A stretch of DNA of 41,469 bases from an uncultured Hungatella sp. (GCA_910579515.1 CAJTUV010000030.1:1-41469), one strand, 5' to 3'; shown: positions 21,301 through 27,801, numbered from the stretch's first letter. Translations and numbers: made by a program. The notes: generated by a model not told the origin, from the sequence alone.

Positions 21301-24300
21301 ACCTTTTGATGGAGGAAAAAGCACCAAATGGATATGATCTTATGGAACCAGTTGCTTTTACCATTTCTATGGATGGAAGAAGAATTACAGAACTTGACAA
21401 TAAAAAGGCAGTGATTACCTTTGAACAACATCCTGTTGAAACATTAACGATTCATGGCAGATATGGCATTAAGGTGGAGATGTCTGTAACAGATTCCCAA
21501 GACAGGGAAATCGCAAACTGGACATCTGGAGGCGCTGTCTTTCAGTTTACTCAGCCAGAAGGAGTCAGCCAAGGGGAAATCTGTACGATCACAGAAACCA
21601 CGATTTACAGCGACGGAGGCAGAGAGGTGACCAAATGTGTGACAAAACCTTTATTTTGGAATCATGGAATATGTCAGATTTCAGACCGAAACATAGACCA
21701 TGTGACATTAGAACTGGTCAGAGAAGATGGAAGTTCTGTCACAGCATTTACACCCACAGAAGGTTCCAGCTATCAGATTGTAAGTAATTTACAAGCTCAG
21801 GGAAGTCCGTTCCCGTTAGTAAAAAATATGGGCTATGTGTTGAAGGAAGTTACAGCCTATCATGATGGCACGACTAGAACAGGAAGCCAGATTCAGTTTA
21901 TCCTGAACGAGGAGGCAGAAATTACAACGATAGCCGGATTTGACAAGAAGGATGAAGTACTTGTAGGAAAGGAAGACCTGGATGGAAATAAGATTTCGGG
22001 AGCGGTTCTCCAGATTCTTGATAAAGAGGGAGCAGTGCTTGAAGAGTGGATTTCTAAAGAAGAGCCTTATGCTATTTCAGCAGTACTGGAAAAAGGAGGC
22101 GTGTATTTATGCAGAGAAACAGCGCCGCCAGAAGGCTATGGATTCAGTAAAGACATCTGGTTTACTGTGGAGCCAGAACATGCTTATAGAGAAATTGTGA
22201 TGGTAGACAGAGAAACTAAGGTGCAGATTCAAAAAACAGATAGAACAGGAGAGAAAGGGTTAAAGGGTGCAAGACTGCAAATTCGAGATACAAAGGATCA
22301 GGTGATAGAAGAATGGATTTCAACAGAGAGCCCCTATGAAATTACTCAAAAGCTGACAGCTGGAAGCGAGTATGTGCTACATGAAGAGGAAGCGCCAAAG
22401 GGATATATCTGTGCAAAAGATATCCGATTTCGAGTACCAGAGGATGGAAGCTTTATTCAGATACTTATGAAAGATGAGCCCACTCATGTAACGATTCGAA
22501 AAACAGACGTTACAGGGCAGCAAGAGCTTCCGGGCGCGTGGCTTCAAATTATAGGACCTGACAAAGTTGTGATAGAAGAGTGGCAGTCTGGAACGAAACC
22601 TCATGAAGTCATTGGAAAACTGGAGGCTGGTAAGGAATATGTTCTTCACGAAAAGCAGGCGCCAAAAGGGCATGCTTATGCAAAGGATATTCCTTTTCAG
22701 GTATCAGAAGATGGAAAGATTGACCAAGTGGTTATGAAGGATAAGGAAACTCATGTGTCTGTCAGGAAAACGTATATTACCGGAGAAACAGAGGTGGCAG
22801 GAGCGATTCTTCAGATCCTGGATCAAAAGGGAAATGTGATAAAGGCATGGGTTTCAGACACAGAGCCTTATGAGATATCAGGGATACTAAATGCAGGGGA
22901 ATCCTACATTCTGCATGAGGAATATGCTCCTGGGGGTTATGCCTATGCAAATGATGTGAGTTTTACAGTTTCTCTGGATGGAAGAGTGGATCAGGTTATT
23001 ATGAAAGATGATGTGACAAAACTGGAGATTCTGAAAATAAGCAAAACCTCTGGCCAGCCTTTGTCTGGAGCAAAGCTACAGCTTTTGACAGAGCAGGGCC
23101 AGGTGGTGGAAGAATGGGTTACTACAGAAACCACTCATAAAATCTATGGAAAACTGCTTGCCAAAGAAACGTATAAACTTCAGGAGATTTCACCTCCCAA
23201 CGGCTATAAATCTTTGAAAGACAGCATTTTTGTTACCATCCCTAAAGAAAATACCATAGTCAGCATCAAGGTAGAGAATAAGAAAAAAACAGGTCATCCT
23301 CCAAATGATACGCCCAATATACAGCAGCCTGAAAAAACAGAGGAGGAGAACTCTGTGATAGGAAAAGTTATTGCATCTTATAAAAACAGGCTATCCTCCA
23401 AGGGAAGTTTAACTTTTGGTGGATTGGAAAAGATAAAAACGCCAAAAACAGGAGATGAAAAAAGAACCCGCATTTTGATTGTATTGGCATTTTGGATTTT
23501 ATCCATAATAGGAATGATTGGACTTTTAATCTCTTCTAAAAGAAAAAAGGTGATGTTTCTGGTGGCTTTGCTTTGGGCTTTCTTTCCAAAGGAGATAAAG
23601 GCTGAGGAGGTCATACAAGAAAGTGAGTTAGAGATCACAGTTCTTTGGGATCAGGAAGAACCCAGTTTGTCCTATTTGCATGAAGGCCGTAGTTATGATC
23701 TGAATTCCTGCCAGTTGATTTCCGTTATGACAGAGGAACGAATAGAAGAAGTGAAAGATGTTATATTCTATGAGGCAGTGGAACAAACAGATACATTGCC
23801 GTCTGAAGCAGAGATTCAGGTGACGGATGAAAAGACTGGACAGAGTATAAAAGCACTTATGCCAATATTAGATACAAAATTTAGTAATTGGAGATGGACT
23901 TCTGGGTTCCAGTTTCCCATAATGGTACAGCAATATGATGCAGGACGTTTCTATCTGGGCGATATTGTTGTGGAAGGAAGGGAAGAGTCTCCGTTTATGG
24001 ATTATCAAATGGAACTGCTTCGCCTTATTGATGTAAACCCAGAGTACTACTCCATAGATACAATCCAGTGGATTTCCCAGCCTTGGGCCGGGGACGATGG
24101 CCTGGTATACCGCCAGGCTATGGCTACCGGCCAGAAATATGTGGCAGATTGCCATGTGGTTTATGGCGGAAAGCTTACCATCCCGTCTGTTCCTGTCGAC
24201 GTCTGGCAGGCAGTGTATAAAGTCTGTGAAGAGACAGAAGAGACACTTTTCATCCATGAGACAGAGGAGGAAGAGGCGAAAGAGACCATATCGCCGCCTG

Positions 24301-24440
24301 TTTCCTGGATGGAGAAAAGGAGAAAAATCATTCGTATAACAATTTCTTTGCTGTGCTTTTTGCTTGCCCTTGTCATTTTCCTCGTTTTTTGGATTCAAAA
24401 ACAAAAGAATTGTGCAAAACATACAAAAGATAAAAAATAA
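12387..24440 (+). CDS. giant thioester/SpaA-repeat adhesin with a fused C-terminal membrane protein
   Basis: A 4017-residue surface protein, the largest gene here. Signal peptide about 1-36. A thioester domain follows: Cys72 in FCIS and Gln133 in AAVQAAVW (the TQxA motif with Val for Thr), a pair expected to form a Cys-Gln bond that captures host amines. An acidic segment lies near 415-460. At least 12 SpaA/Cna-B-type domains follow, recognised by a Lys-bearing first strand, an LxGAxxxL core and E-x-x-x-P-x-G-Y. They include modules near 598-720, 1186-1470, 1633-1845, 2342-2460, 2682-2800, 2803-2905 and 2909-3010, then five near-identical-length modules at 3189-3632. A sorting signal TPKTG (3685-3689), hydrophobic segment and SSKRKK tail come next. 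Normal family members end there, but this frame continues for about 295 residues with a second signal-like segment (3723-3737), an ectodomain and a final membrane helix (3981-4004). Last gene of the operon; no terminator or sortase seen nearby. Confidence 0.85.
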   Translation: MKQKRKGRLLSGCLALWCLGLVILTGLHTNFIVSRASTFRGKNIWTNGSEVLHGRNRNWLYRWTDGYQMTFCISPRNHMGNTVTASPLLTNINDSDIPYIKSKEDYEKLAILCSWFDTNGSVSADNATYAAVQAAVWAIMEDGWESADSVAKLVDKHVAGTYERWKTLKEFVENVDHGGNGLPEWCSSSPFSGKPQSMTLKEGIWSVEFDISSNPQLAGLNWVFEGSSEGWSKSVDGGKMKFSYEGNFQSPVTVSAVLPHELKGLAQNTTSLNFFIPDGDRSTIQAMISSGPYEAKLYIQLSFQPEANSMESEGPQVCIYRHLETFISHYGVELTKSCAETRQPLEDAVFQVLEAFEENQTEEDLELEEMTPKPAAWDNFKICSEAVTDSDGSFSHTDQKKYHYSKTYCDGHPEPEYMEVPKESEDEEEDNSDEIEAIESANEELKSQWEALIKACEEETDFHGMEKGEGLEMMREDRDYLYEKFIHLKYDYTVRENQARYGYLQHGLHADDEKIPVIRMTSSEAGAQCEFVNREVIINRDAGFQDKGFHKTEDLRRWNGGGLLPEPIEDDVEWVEPSGTPDRVGYLFQVWDHRTEGEVHINKKDLELREGESQGDATLEGAVYGLYAASDICHPDGKTGLIYRKDDLTCVATTNKKGDASFLAYTEESPIWKEGQSDGKVMTWVGHPLILGQYYIKEIARSEGYELSVYGADREVTNVHTDKADISTIGKAEATTAMSHPVDMHDGSWMEFQVTCENTAEGYDLIISGYPEGTNIYRSSQKETTSTDSVVIGSHLVETGEYELAQEGEYKLDKEGNYIPLRDSVGNIIWDTNHPVSRSYRVVNRLAYYPSKEAEPDVNLEKWEDEESIDVNYVKKETNSMLKQKGYSLLNPETGEHGPWSVLKLSGATNQELIEEILEWFSLCSFWDSGAVHKIWKENGQYQAVVFHDYERLSNSCIYEEATNTLYLKIPIQTDTMGERHTFVSYQEGEFEIEKGYAVILCPQKAKREIPFPERIEEYLEPVYRPLYEQYEEGQYRLDGDGNRIPIYEREFIYGEKEQITSEYELTPLKASYHPETQSYIVHVENRTDWNKTKTPVTETFRVVTREKEITVDGRTMFYSDYLANVQGAGASAFPPSAAKESSYIRFVSFTYPGQISPMQDGEGKPGEGTRKHSISVQERIIRQTIQVTKDIKKRPDEEDGANQQKLENFRFCIYLKSNLERLYRDKEGRIVWQDQWGQEIDVENFQKDSLMLVPNFYTKGCRKENTDNHYKPILETITVSMEDGDKEREVQVYNYRKFFNAIETANEDKWKDHNPLYTSHRPMGNERNRTRFALENKKSSDMVRQFAVNWYLEEEVKRLKSQAGALEDLIYGDERYDEALFHAIEKARDYLKPFFTYDLDQIYAIEWDSEENGGKDKDKTTLSADLAGDEACFGISTYLPYGTYVVVEQQPKYANLHDLPNRHYQIDAPKEVAIPSVYADQNASSQYPEEMSSHYLYDAKMAPKDMMDKYFIRFCEEDRVVNGHNHDGSFQIYPFGGPDAESHSESGGFADGVKFYGGVTTKKNPFGWYYKDQVPTMTGIQTAYDGRYSPVLVPWSLAAPDPEKENQPEDLSESSYHGFARVKFRNLSYGTRLRIEKLDSETHENILHDEAIFCIYGAEREESHNGTGKVKFYEKDTLISGSKEFLESMGAAHITPMARWGNLLSGYNRGPGNLYTGLVPAGTPICREEKQICMINEEGVRKSKFEAYATVRNGNMEGENGNQNTGYLVTPKPLEAGTYVLAEMKPPAGYVRTKPVAMEIYSDKVTYYKEGNQGEYVAATIYHSLLDHDSIDLARIYIENEPIKLEVGKLKDRAESKEVTWQISGRIDGSLTQIGNNADYEYAFLNGDYQGYAWKKGTLEYLQSLKEKGEDVTIAYHGPLFAGYGTITRKREVSDNENLYVAGAVMTLFEGLELEPSLEGGDFTYSGLIIQRAADQSVTRMYVKKGYAGSRTEFLHKIDDDAVVWTSEKTEREDTDILYYDFDKLHMEKKEYQDSIVVFRGGTPYLELAGGDLTCLSYSQADKRFTGKFAKLQRDRNGNYTFGDGTLMYHLDQEGNRDSLVDPDTGMAYVLEEENGIGGKRKQRVIVWPVNVARDRYGIITGRDKITTFRTATLEEGREETSYITGTWKSENGELSHAPSTNLDGQVLLVDNVGQFEKLVTPVLDRYGMVRYFQKSEGGYHTRTPLYDRNGDFVRNKFQDLIIPYSENSYRIGEKTFIWHRKGEEYILENSWVTGESSVNDPFHNELTQGQKDLLKRIPEGTYILEEVTAPKGYKKGFPTGITIQETNKVQTVQMVDEATKIMVGKIDGTASYTYDILDMQNLDSQGRWKVIGTMTEGKGTYSQTQLPGANLVLLNKKDHTQEIQWMTGNTPVLLEEIPLGEYLLEETKTPSGFIPASPVKIQVKNTTEVQCIMMYNDHTKVEVEKYTLENGRRKRVRGAAFHLYPAKIDSEGQIVIKDGVIQYEETAPVFAWESSDFREYAGFIPAFEEMYRDFGTEGEVVSWEMHDRNYQAKLVTCTEIGPAAAGGIKSSFPTTAQLQFRTTDGKEIRVTVYGQQENRQGRDFIFEYQFDYHSLPQINDRAASYLTVEGIQRFDYLPVGQTYVLVETKPPSGFAGADPRIIQVEATENIQRYCVFNQESVLQISKTGENGNQQLPGALLALYRAAEDGNLVQDSRYLVAKWISGTDGVYTETEQINHLIPEGYKRGDLRLHTLKGIPDGTYYLVELKAPDYYSVMEPMKFEYRQQEVICVIRAVNVLSKGQLEIEKVDLEGRPLTGAVFQLKAYRKSDLKIPAFTKVCSQWDGVLKITDLEIGEVEEDGTITPYIYRLEEVTPPEGYQVNGQIPAFEFRPEDGGKKILKVTNDKTRVWIQKKDFAFAFVEGADMAVYLVTGRDLNGRYLYNESKPLFSWTTKKKEESKTLEGLIAGRTYLLMEEKAPNGYDLMEPVAFTISMDGRRITELDNKKAVITFEQHPVETLTIHGRYGIKVEMSVTDSQDREIANWTSGGAVFQFTQPEGVSQGEICTITETTIYSDGGREVTKCVTKPLFWNHGICQISDRNIDHVTLELVREDGSSVTAFTPTEGSSYQIVSNLQAQGSPFPLVKNMGYVLKEVTAYHDGTTRTGSQIQFILNEEAEITTIAGFDKKDEVLVGKEDLDGNKISGAVLQILDKEGAVLEEWISKEEPYAISAVLEKGGVYLCRETAPPEGYGFSKDIWFTVEPEHAYREIVMVDRETKVQIQKTDRTGEKGLKGARLQIRDTKDQVIEEWISTESPYEITQKLTAGSEYVLHEEEAPKGYICAKDIRFRVPEDGSFIQILMKDEPTHVTIRKTDVTGQQELPGAWLQIIGPDKVVIEEWQSGTKPHEVIGKLEAGKEYVLHEKQAPKGHAYAKDIPFQVSEDGKIDQVVMKDKETHVSVRKTYITGETEVAGAILQILDQKGNVIKAWVSDTEPYEISGILNAGESYILHEEYAPGGYAYANDVSFTVSLDGRVDQVIMKDDVTKLEILKISKTSGQPLSGAKLQLLTEQGQVVEEWVTTETTHKIYGKLLAKETYKLQEISPPNGYKSLKDSIFVTIPKENTIVSIKVENKKKTGHPPNDTPNIQQPEKTEEENSVIGKVIASYKNRLSSKGSLTFGGLEKIKTPKTGDEKRTRILIVLAFWILSIIGMIGLLISSKRKKVMFLVALLWAFFPKEIKAEEVIQESELEITVLWDQEEPSLSYLHEGRSYDLNSCQLISVMTEERIEEVKDVIFYEAVEQTDTLPSEAEIQVTDEKTGQSIKALMPILDTKFSNWRWTSGFQFPIMVQQYDAGRFYLGDIVVEGREESPFMDYQMELLRLIDVNPEYYSIDTIQWISQPWAGDDGLVYRQAMATGQKYVADCHVVYGGKLTIPSVPVDVWQAVYKVCEETEETLFIHETEEEEAKETISPPVSWMEKRRKIIRITISLLCFLLALVIFLVFWIQKQKNCAKHTKDKK
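21951..23285 (+). repeat. five tandem 88-89-residue SpaA-like repeats
   Basis: Repeat units begin at residues 3189, 3277, 3366, 3455 and 3544 of the adhesin, a period of 88, 89, 89 and 89 residues (about 267 bp). Each has a first strand with Lys (QIQK, TIRK, SVRK), GAxLQI, an EEW or KAW segment, EY or SYxLHE then AP-x-GY, and VMKD at the end. The Lys, the Glu of LHE and the final Asp (Asn in the last unit) are the positions expected for an intramolecular isopeptide bond. The units differ in DNA sequence, so this is old duplication, not a recent expansion. Confidence 0.85.
23553..24440 (+). other. second secreted membrane-protein module, possible separate gene
   Basis: An internal ATG at 23553 begins a 295-residue stretch. 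It has its own signal-like sequence (MFLVALLWAFF, then KAEE), an acidic ectodomain of about 240 residues including WRWTSGFQFP and YHVVY-like beta-rich segments, a C-terminal membrane helix and a Lys-rich cytosolic tail. In the frame one base over, TGA at 23551-23553 overlaps this ATG as TGATG. That is the usual arrangement of two translationally coupled genes. I do not recognise the ectodomain. It could be translated from its own start, or only as part of the giant protein. Confidence 0.55.
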
Positions 24441-24484
24441 TATGGAAAAAACATACAAAAAATAAATATCCAGGTAAATAACTA

Positions 24485-24513
24485 TTGTATTTTAAAAGAA
24501 GATATGCTATATT
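24485..24513 (+). promoter_or_regulatory. promoter of the maltodextrin operon
   Basis: TTGTAT (24485-24490) and TATATT (24508-24513) are 17 bp apart. The start would be near 24520, immediately ahead of the operator repeats, so a bound repressor would block elongation or open-complex formation. Confidence 0.7.
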
Positions 24514-24525
24514 GAGAACACGAGG

Positions 24526-24566
24526 TTGGTAACGTTACCGAAAACGATACCGAAATCGTTACCAAA
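24526..24566 (+). promoter_or_regulatory. LacI-family operator cluster of three 12-bp repeats
   Basis: Three phased direct repeats lie end to end: AACGTTACCGAA (24531-24542), AACGATACCGAA (24543-24554) and ATCGTTACCAAA (24555-24566). They also contain a perfect palindrome GGTAACGTTACC (24528-24539), an inverted repeat AACGAT/ATCGTT with 6-bp spacing (24543-24560), and outer arms TTGGTAACG/CGTTACCAA. Palindromes centred on CG are typical of LacI-family sites. The LacI-family gene at 29379 is the obvious candidate ligand. Confidence 0.75.
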
Positions 24567-24610
24567 AAGATGTCAATAAACATCAATAAAACGAAGGGAA
24601 GGTTGTATCT

Positions 24611-26026
24611 ATGAAAAAATGGAAAAAGTTAGCAGCATTATCATTGACAGCAGCTATGACAGCAAGCATGCTGGCAGCATGTGGAGGCGGTTCTCAGGCT
24701 GAGGAAACCAAGGCGGCTGGAGGAGATACCACGGCAGCAAACAGCGAAGCGGCACAGACCACAGCTTCCTCTGGCGGCGAAACGACTCCATCAGGAGAAG
24801 GCGCTGTATACTATCTGAACTTTAAGCCAGAGCAGGCAGACCAGTGGGTGGCATTGGCAAAGACTTACACAGAAGAGACAGGAGTTCCTGTAACCGTGGT
24901 GACGGCAGCGTCTGGAACCTATGAGCAGACCTTAAAATCAGAGATGGCAAAGAGCGAGGCTCCTACCTTATTCCAGGTAAACGGACCAGTTGGATTGGCT
25001 TCCTGGAAAGATTACTGCTATGATTTGAAAGACAGCGCTGTTTATAAAGATTTATCTAGTGATGATTTTGCCCTTATTGGAGATGACGGCTCTGTAAAAG
25101 GAATCGCATACGTCATTGAGACTTATGGCCTGATTTATAACAAGAAATTGCTGAATGACTATATTGCCACAGAAGGTGCAGTGATTACCTCTGCTGATGA
25201 TATTAAGGATTTTGCCACTTTAAAGGCAGTAGCAGATGACATTCAGGCTAAGAAGGACGATTTAGGCATTGAGGGCGCATTTACCTCTGCTGGTTTTGAT
25301 GCCTCTTCTGACTGGAGATTCAAGACTCACTTGGCAAATCTTCCTCTGTACTATGAGTACAAGGCAGATGGAATCAGCTCTACCGATGCCGTAAAGGGAA
25401 CTTATCTTGATAACTTCAAACAGATTTTTGATTTGTATATCACAGATTCTACCTGCGCACCGACTCTTCTTTCCGGTAAAACCGGCGAGGATGCTGCTTC
25501 TGAGTTTGCATTAGGCGAGGCTGTTTTCTATCAGAACGGAACATGGGCTTACGGTGACATCAAAGATAATGATGTGGCGGATGAGGACTTGGGAATGCTT
25601 CCTATCTTTATCGGCGCAGACGGAGAAACCAACCAGGGATTGTGCACAGGTTCTGAGAACTACTGGTGTGTAAACAGCAAGGCTTCAGAAGAAAATATTC
25701 AGGCGACTTTAGATTTCCTCCAGTGGGTTGTGGAAAGCGATGCAGGCAAGAACAGCTTGGCAACAGAGATGGGCTTTGTGACTCCATTCTCCACCTTTAC
25801 AGACGATTATCTGCCAGCGAATCCTTTAGTAGTTGCTGCTGACGAGTATGTAAAGAAGGGTACGGTTTCTGTGACATGGAACTTTACCACTATGCCTTCT
25901 GAGGAGTGGAAGAATCAGTTAGGAAGCGCTATGCTGGAATATGCACAGGGAACCGGAAACTGGGATGCAGTTGTGACCGCATTTGTTGACGGATGGGCAA
26001 CAGAATATCAGGCGGCAAATAACTAA
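24611..26026 (+). CDS. maltodextrin-type ABC transporter substrate-binding lipoprotein
   Basis: Extracellular solute-binding protein of the carbohydrate (family 1, MalE-like) ABC importers, anchored as a lipoprotein. The lipobox LAAC places the lipidated Cys at residue 24. An Ala/Thr/Gly/Ser-rich linker to about residue 60 precedes the binding domain. Features such as EETGVPVTVVTAASGTYEQTLKSE, the FQVNGP segment and a Trp-rich C-terminal region fit this family. At 471 residues it is complete. The start follows AAGGGAAGG. Maltodextrin is inferred from the adjacent malQ and LacI-family regulator; another alpha-glucoside is possible. A hairpin just after the gene probably lowers expression of the permease genes relative to this one. 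Confidence 0.88.
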   Translation: MKKWKKLAALSLTAAMTASMLAACGGGSQAEETKAAGGDTTAANSEAAQTTASSGGETTPSGEGAVYYLNFKPEQADQWVALAKTYTEETGVPVTVVTAASGTYEQTLKSEMAKSEAPTLFQVNGPVGLASWKDYCYDLKDSAVYKDLSSDDFALIGDDGSVKGIAYVIETYGLIYNKKLLNDYIATEGAVITSADDIKDFATLKAVADDIQAKKDDLGIEGAFTSAGFDASSDWRFKTHLANLPLYYEYKADGISSTDAVKGTYLDNFKQIFDLYITDSTCAPTLLSGKTGEDAASEFALGEAVFYQNGTWAYGDIKDNDVADEDLGMLPIFIGADGETNQGLCTGSENYWCVNSKASEENIQATLDFLQWVVESDAGKNSLATEMGFVTPFSTFTDDYLPANPLVVAADEYVKKGTVSVTWNFTTMPSEEWKNQLGSAMLEYAQGTGNWDAVVTAFVDGWATEYQAANN

Positions 26027-26046
26027 TCTTTGTCAAAGATAAGCTG

Positions 26047-26080
26047 GGCGGGGGAGGTGGCAGCGCCTTCCCCGCCTTTT
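26047..26080 (+). terminator. partial terminator between binding protein and permease genes
   Basis: An 11-bp GC-rich stem (26047-26057 with 26066-26076, one G-U pair, 8-nt loop) is followed by TTTT. Such hairpins inside sugar ABC operons usually let some polymerase through, giving excess binding protein over permease. Confidence 0.85.
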
Positions 26081-26116
26081 ATTTCCTCATATTTGTGAAA
26101 GAGAAAGGAAAGAGTC

Positions 26117-26959
26117 ATGGATAAAGCGATTAAACGGTATTTTCCTATTTTTGTTCTGCCTACCCTTTTAGCCTTTACGCTTGGCTTTATTGCTCCATTT
26201 ATTGTAGGCGTGTGGTTGTCTTTCTGTAAGTTTACTACGATAAATGATGCAACTTTTATTGGTTTTAGTAATTACACAAAGATATTATCAGACGGAACTT
26301 TCGTTCATGCACTGTGGTATACGACATTGTTTACCATTGTCAGTGTAATTCTGATTAACTTTTTTGCGTTTGCGGCAGCCATGATGCTGACAAAAAAGAT
26401 TAAAGGAACGAATTTATTCAGGACCGTATTCTTTATGCCGAATTTAATCGGCGGAATTATTTTGGGATATGTCTGGAATCTCTTGTTAAACGGAATTCTC
26501 CTTTGGTTTGAGAAGACTTTGACTTATTCCGCTGTATATGGATTTTGGGGACTGGTTATTCTTATGTGCTGGCAGCAGATTGGGTATATGATGATCATTT
26601 ACATTGCTGGCATCCAAAATATTCCGGGTGATCTGGTGGAGGCTGCAAAAATTGACGGCGCTAATGGATGGCAGATCCTTAAAAATGTAACGCTTCCTAT
26701 GGTTATGCCTTCCATAACGATCTGTACTTTTTTGACATTAACAAACGGATTTAAGCTGTTTGACCAGAACCTGGCATTGACCAACGGCGAGCCGTCCAAT
26801 ATGTCTGAAATGCTGGCTTTGAATATTTTCTCTACCTTTTATGGAAGAGCGGGATGGGAAGGCGTAGGCCAGGCAAAGGCAGTGGTATTCTTTATTTTGG
26901 TAGGAATCATTGCCGTAACTCAGAACGTATTGACTAGGAGAAAGGAGATCCAGCAGTAA
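26117..26959 (+). CDS. maltodextrin-type ABC permease, MalF-like
   Basis: Membrane subunit of a carbohydrate ABC importer, 280 residues with six predicted helices. The first is IFVLPTLLAFTLGFIAPFIVGVWLSF. The cytoplasmic EAA loop that contacts the ATPase is visible as EAAKIDGANGWQILKNVTLPMVMP (about residues 174-197). It is short compared with E. coli MalF, which has extra N-terminal helices and a large periplasmic loop, but normal for Firmicutes. GAAAGGAAAG precedes the start. Its stop overlaps the start of the next permease by one base (TAATG), so the two are translationally coupled. Confidence 0.93.
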   Translation: MDKAIKRYFPIFVLPTLLAFTLGFIAPFIVGVWLSFCKFTTINDATFIGFSNYTKILSDGTFVHALWYTTLFTIVSVILINFFAFAAAMMLTKKIKGTNLFRTVFFMPNLIGGIILGYVWNLLLNGILLWFEKTLTYSAVYGFWGLVILMCWQQIGYMMIIYIAGIQNIPGDLVEAAKIDGANGWQILKNVTLPMVMPSITICTFLTLTNGFKLFDQNLALTNGEPSNMSEMLALNIFSTFYGRAGWEGVGQAKAVVFFILVGIIAVTQNVLTRRKEIQQ

Positions 26960-27798
26960 TGGGAAAAAAGAAAGAAAAAAATAGCGCGATATTGACAGTT
27001 GTATTTTCTATTCTCTCTGTGCTGTGGCTGTGCCCCATTGCACTGGTGCTGTTAAATTCATTTAAAAAGAAAGCTTATATCAGCCGCCGTCCTTTTGCAA
27101 TTCCCACTGGAAAAATGTTTGTAGGATTGGATAACTATGTGAATGGTATTGAAAAAACCGGATTTTTCCAGGCATTTGGATGGACCGTATTTATTACAGT
27201 GGGCTCAGTCCTTGTAATTATTTTCTGTACCTCTATGTGCGCATGGTATATCTGCAGGGTAAAGAATACATTTACCAATACATTTTACTATTTATGCCTG
27301 TTTTCTATGATTGTACCGTTTCAGATGGTCATGTTTCCGTTGTCCAAAATTGTCAACATGCTTCATTTGAACACACCATGGGGGCTGATTATTGTATATC
27401 TGGGATTTGGCGCAGGGCTTGCAGTTTTCATGTTCACTGGATTTGTCAAATCAATTCCGCTGGAGATTGAAGAGGCGGCTATGATCGACGGATGTACTCC
27501 GATTCATACTTTTTTTGATGTAGTTCTTCCTATTATGAAGCCAACCTGTGTCACTGTCGCGATTCTTCAGACGATGTGGATTTGGAATGATTACCTTCTT
27601 CCGTATTTGAACCTGGATATGAAGCGTTTTAAGACGGTTTCTATCGCAATCCAGTATTTAAGAGGCGGCTATGGTTCCATTGATATGGGCGCCATGATGG
27701 GCGTGCTGGTATTGGCGATTATTCCCATCATTGTCTTTTACCTCTTCTGCCAAAAATATATTATTGAGGGCGTTGTTGCCGGCGCAGTGAAGGGATAA
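26959..27798 (+). CDS. maltodextrin-type ABC permease, MalG-like
   Basis: Second membrane subunit, 279 residues, six helices. The N-terminal cytosolic stretch KKKEKNS is followed by the first helix, and the EAA loop reads EEAAMIDGCTPIHTFFDVVLPIMKP (about residues 172-196). The C-terminus is hydrophobic and ends in VVAGAVKG, as is usual in this family. Start overlaps the stop of the upstream permease. No ABC ATPase gene follows; Firmicutes commonly use a shared MsmX-type ATPase encoded elsewhere. Confidence 0.93.
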   Translation: MGKKKEKNSAILTVVFSILSVLWLCPIALVLLNSFKKKAYISRRPFAIPTGKMFVGLDNYVNGIEKTGFFQAFGWTVFITVGSVLVIIFCTSMCAWYICRVKNTFTNTFYYLCLFSMIVPFQMVMFPLSKIVNMLHLNTPWGLIIVYLGFGAGLAVFMFTGFVKSIPLEIEEAAMIDGCTPIHTFFDVVLPIMKPTCVTVAILQTMWIWNDYLLPYLNLDMKRFKTVSIAIQYLRGGYGSIDMGAMMGVLVLAIIPIIVFYLFCQKYIIEGVVAGAVKG

Positions 27799-27801
27799 TC
27801 A

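Noticed and set aside
21951..23285. Tandem repeats as a CRISPR or recent DNA duplication
   Set aside because: The repeats are protein-level only, with 267-bp period and diverged DNA.
12390..24460. Many open frames of 60-200 codons antisense or out of frame within the giant adhesin and its upstream neighbour
   Set aside because: Their composition (Cys, His, Leu, Pro-rich, irregular) is that of shadow translation, and none has a convincing ribosome site or a recognisable domain.
26599..26799. Antisense frame within the MalF-like gene
   Set aside because: It is overlapped completely by the permease gene and lacks a ribosome site or promoter.
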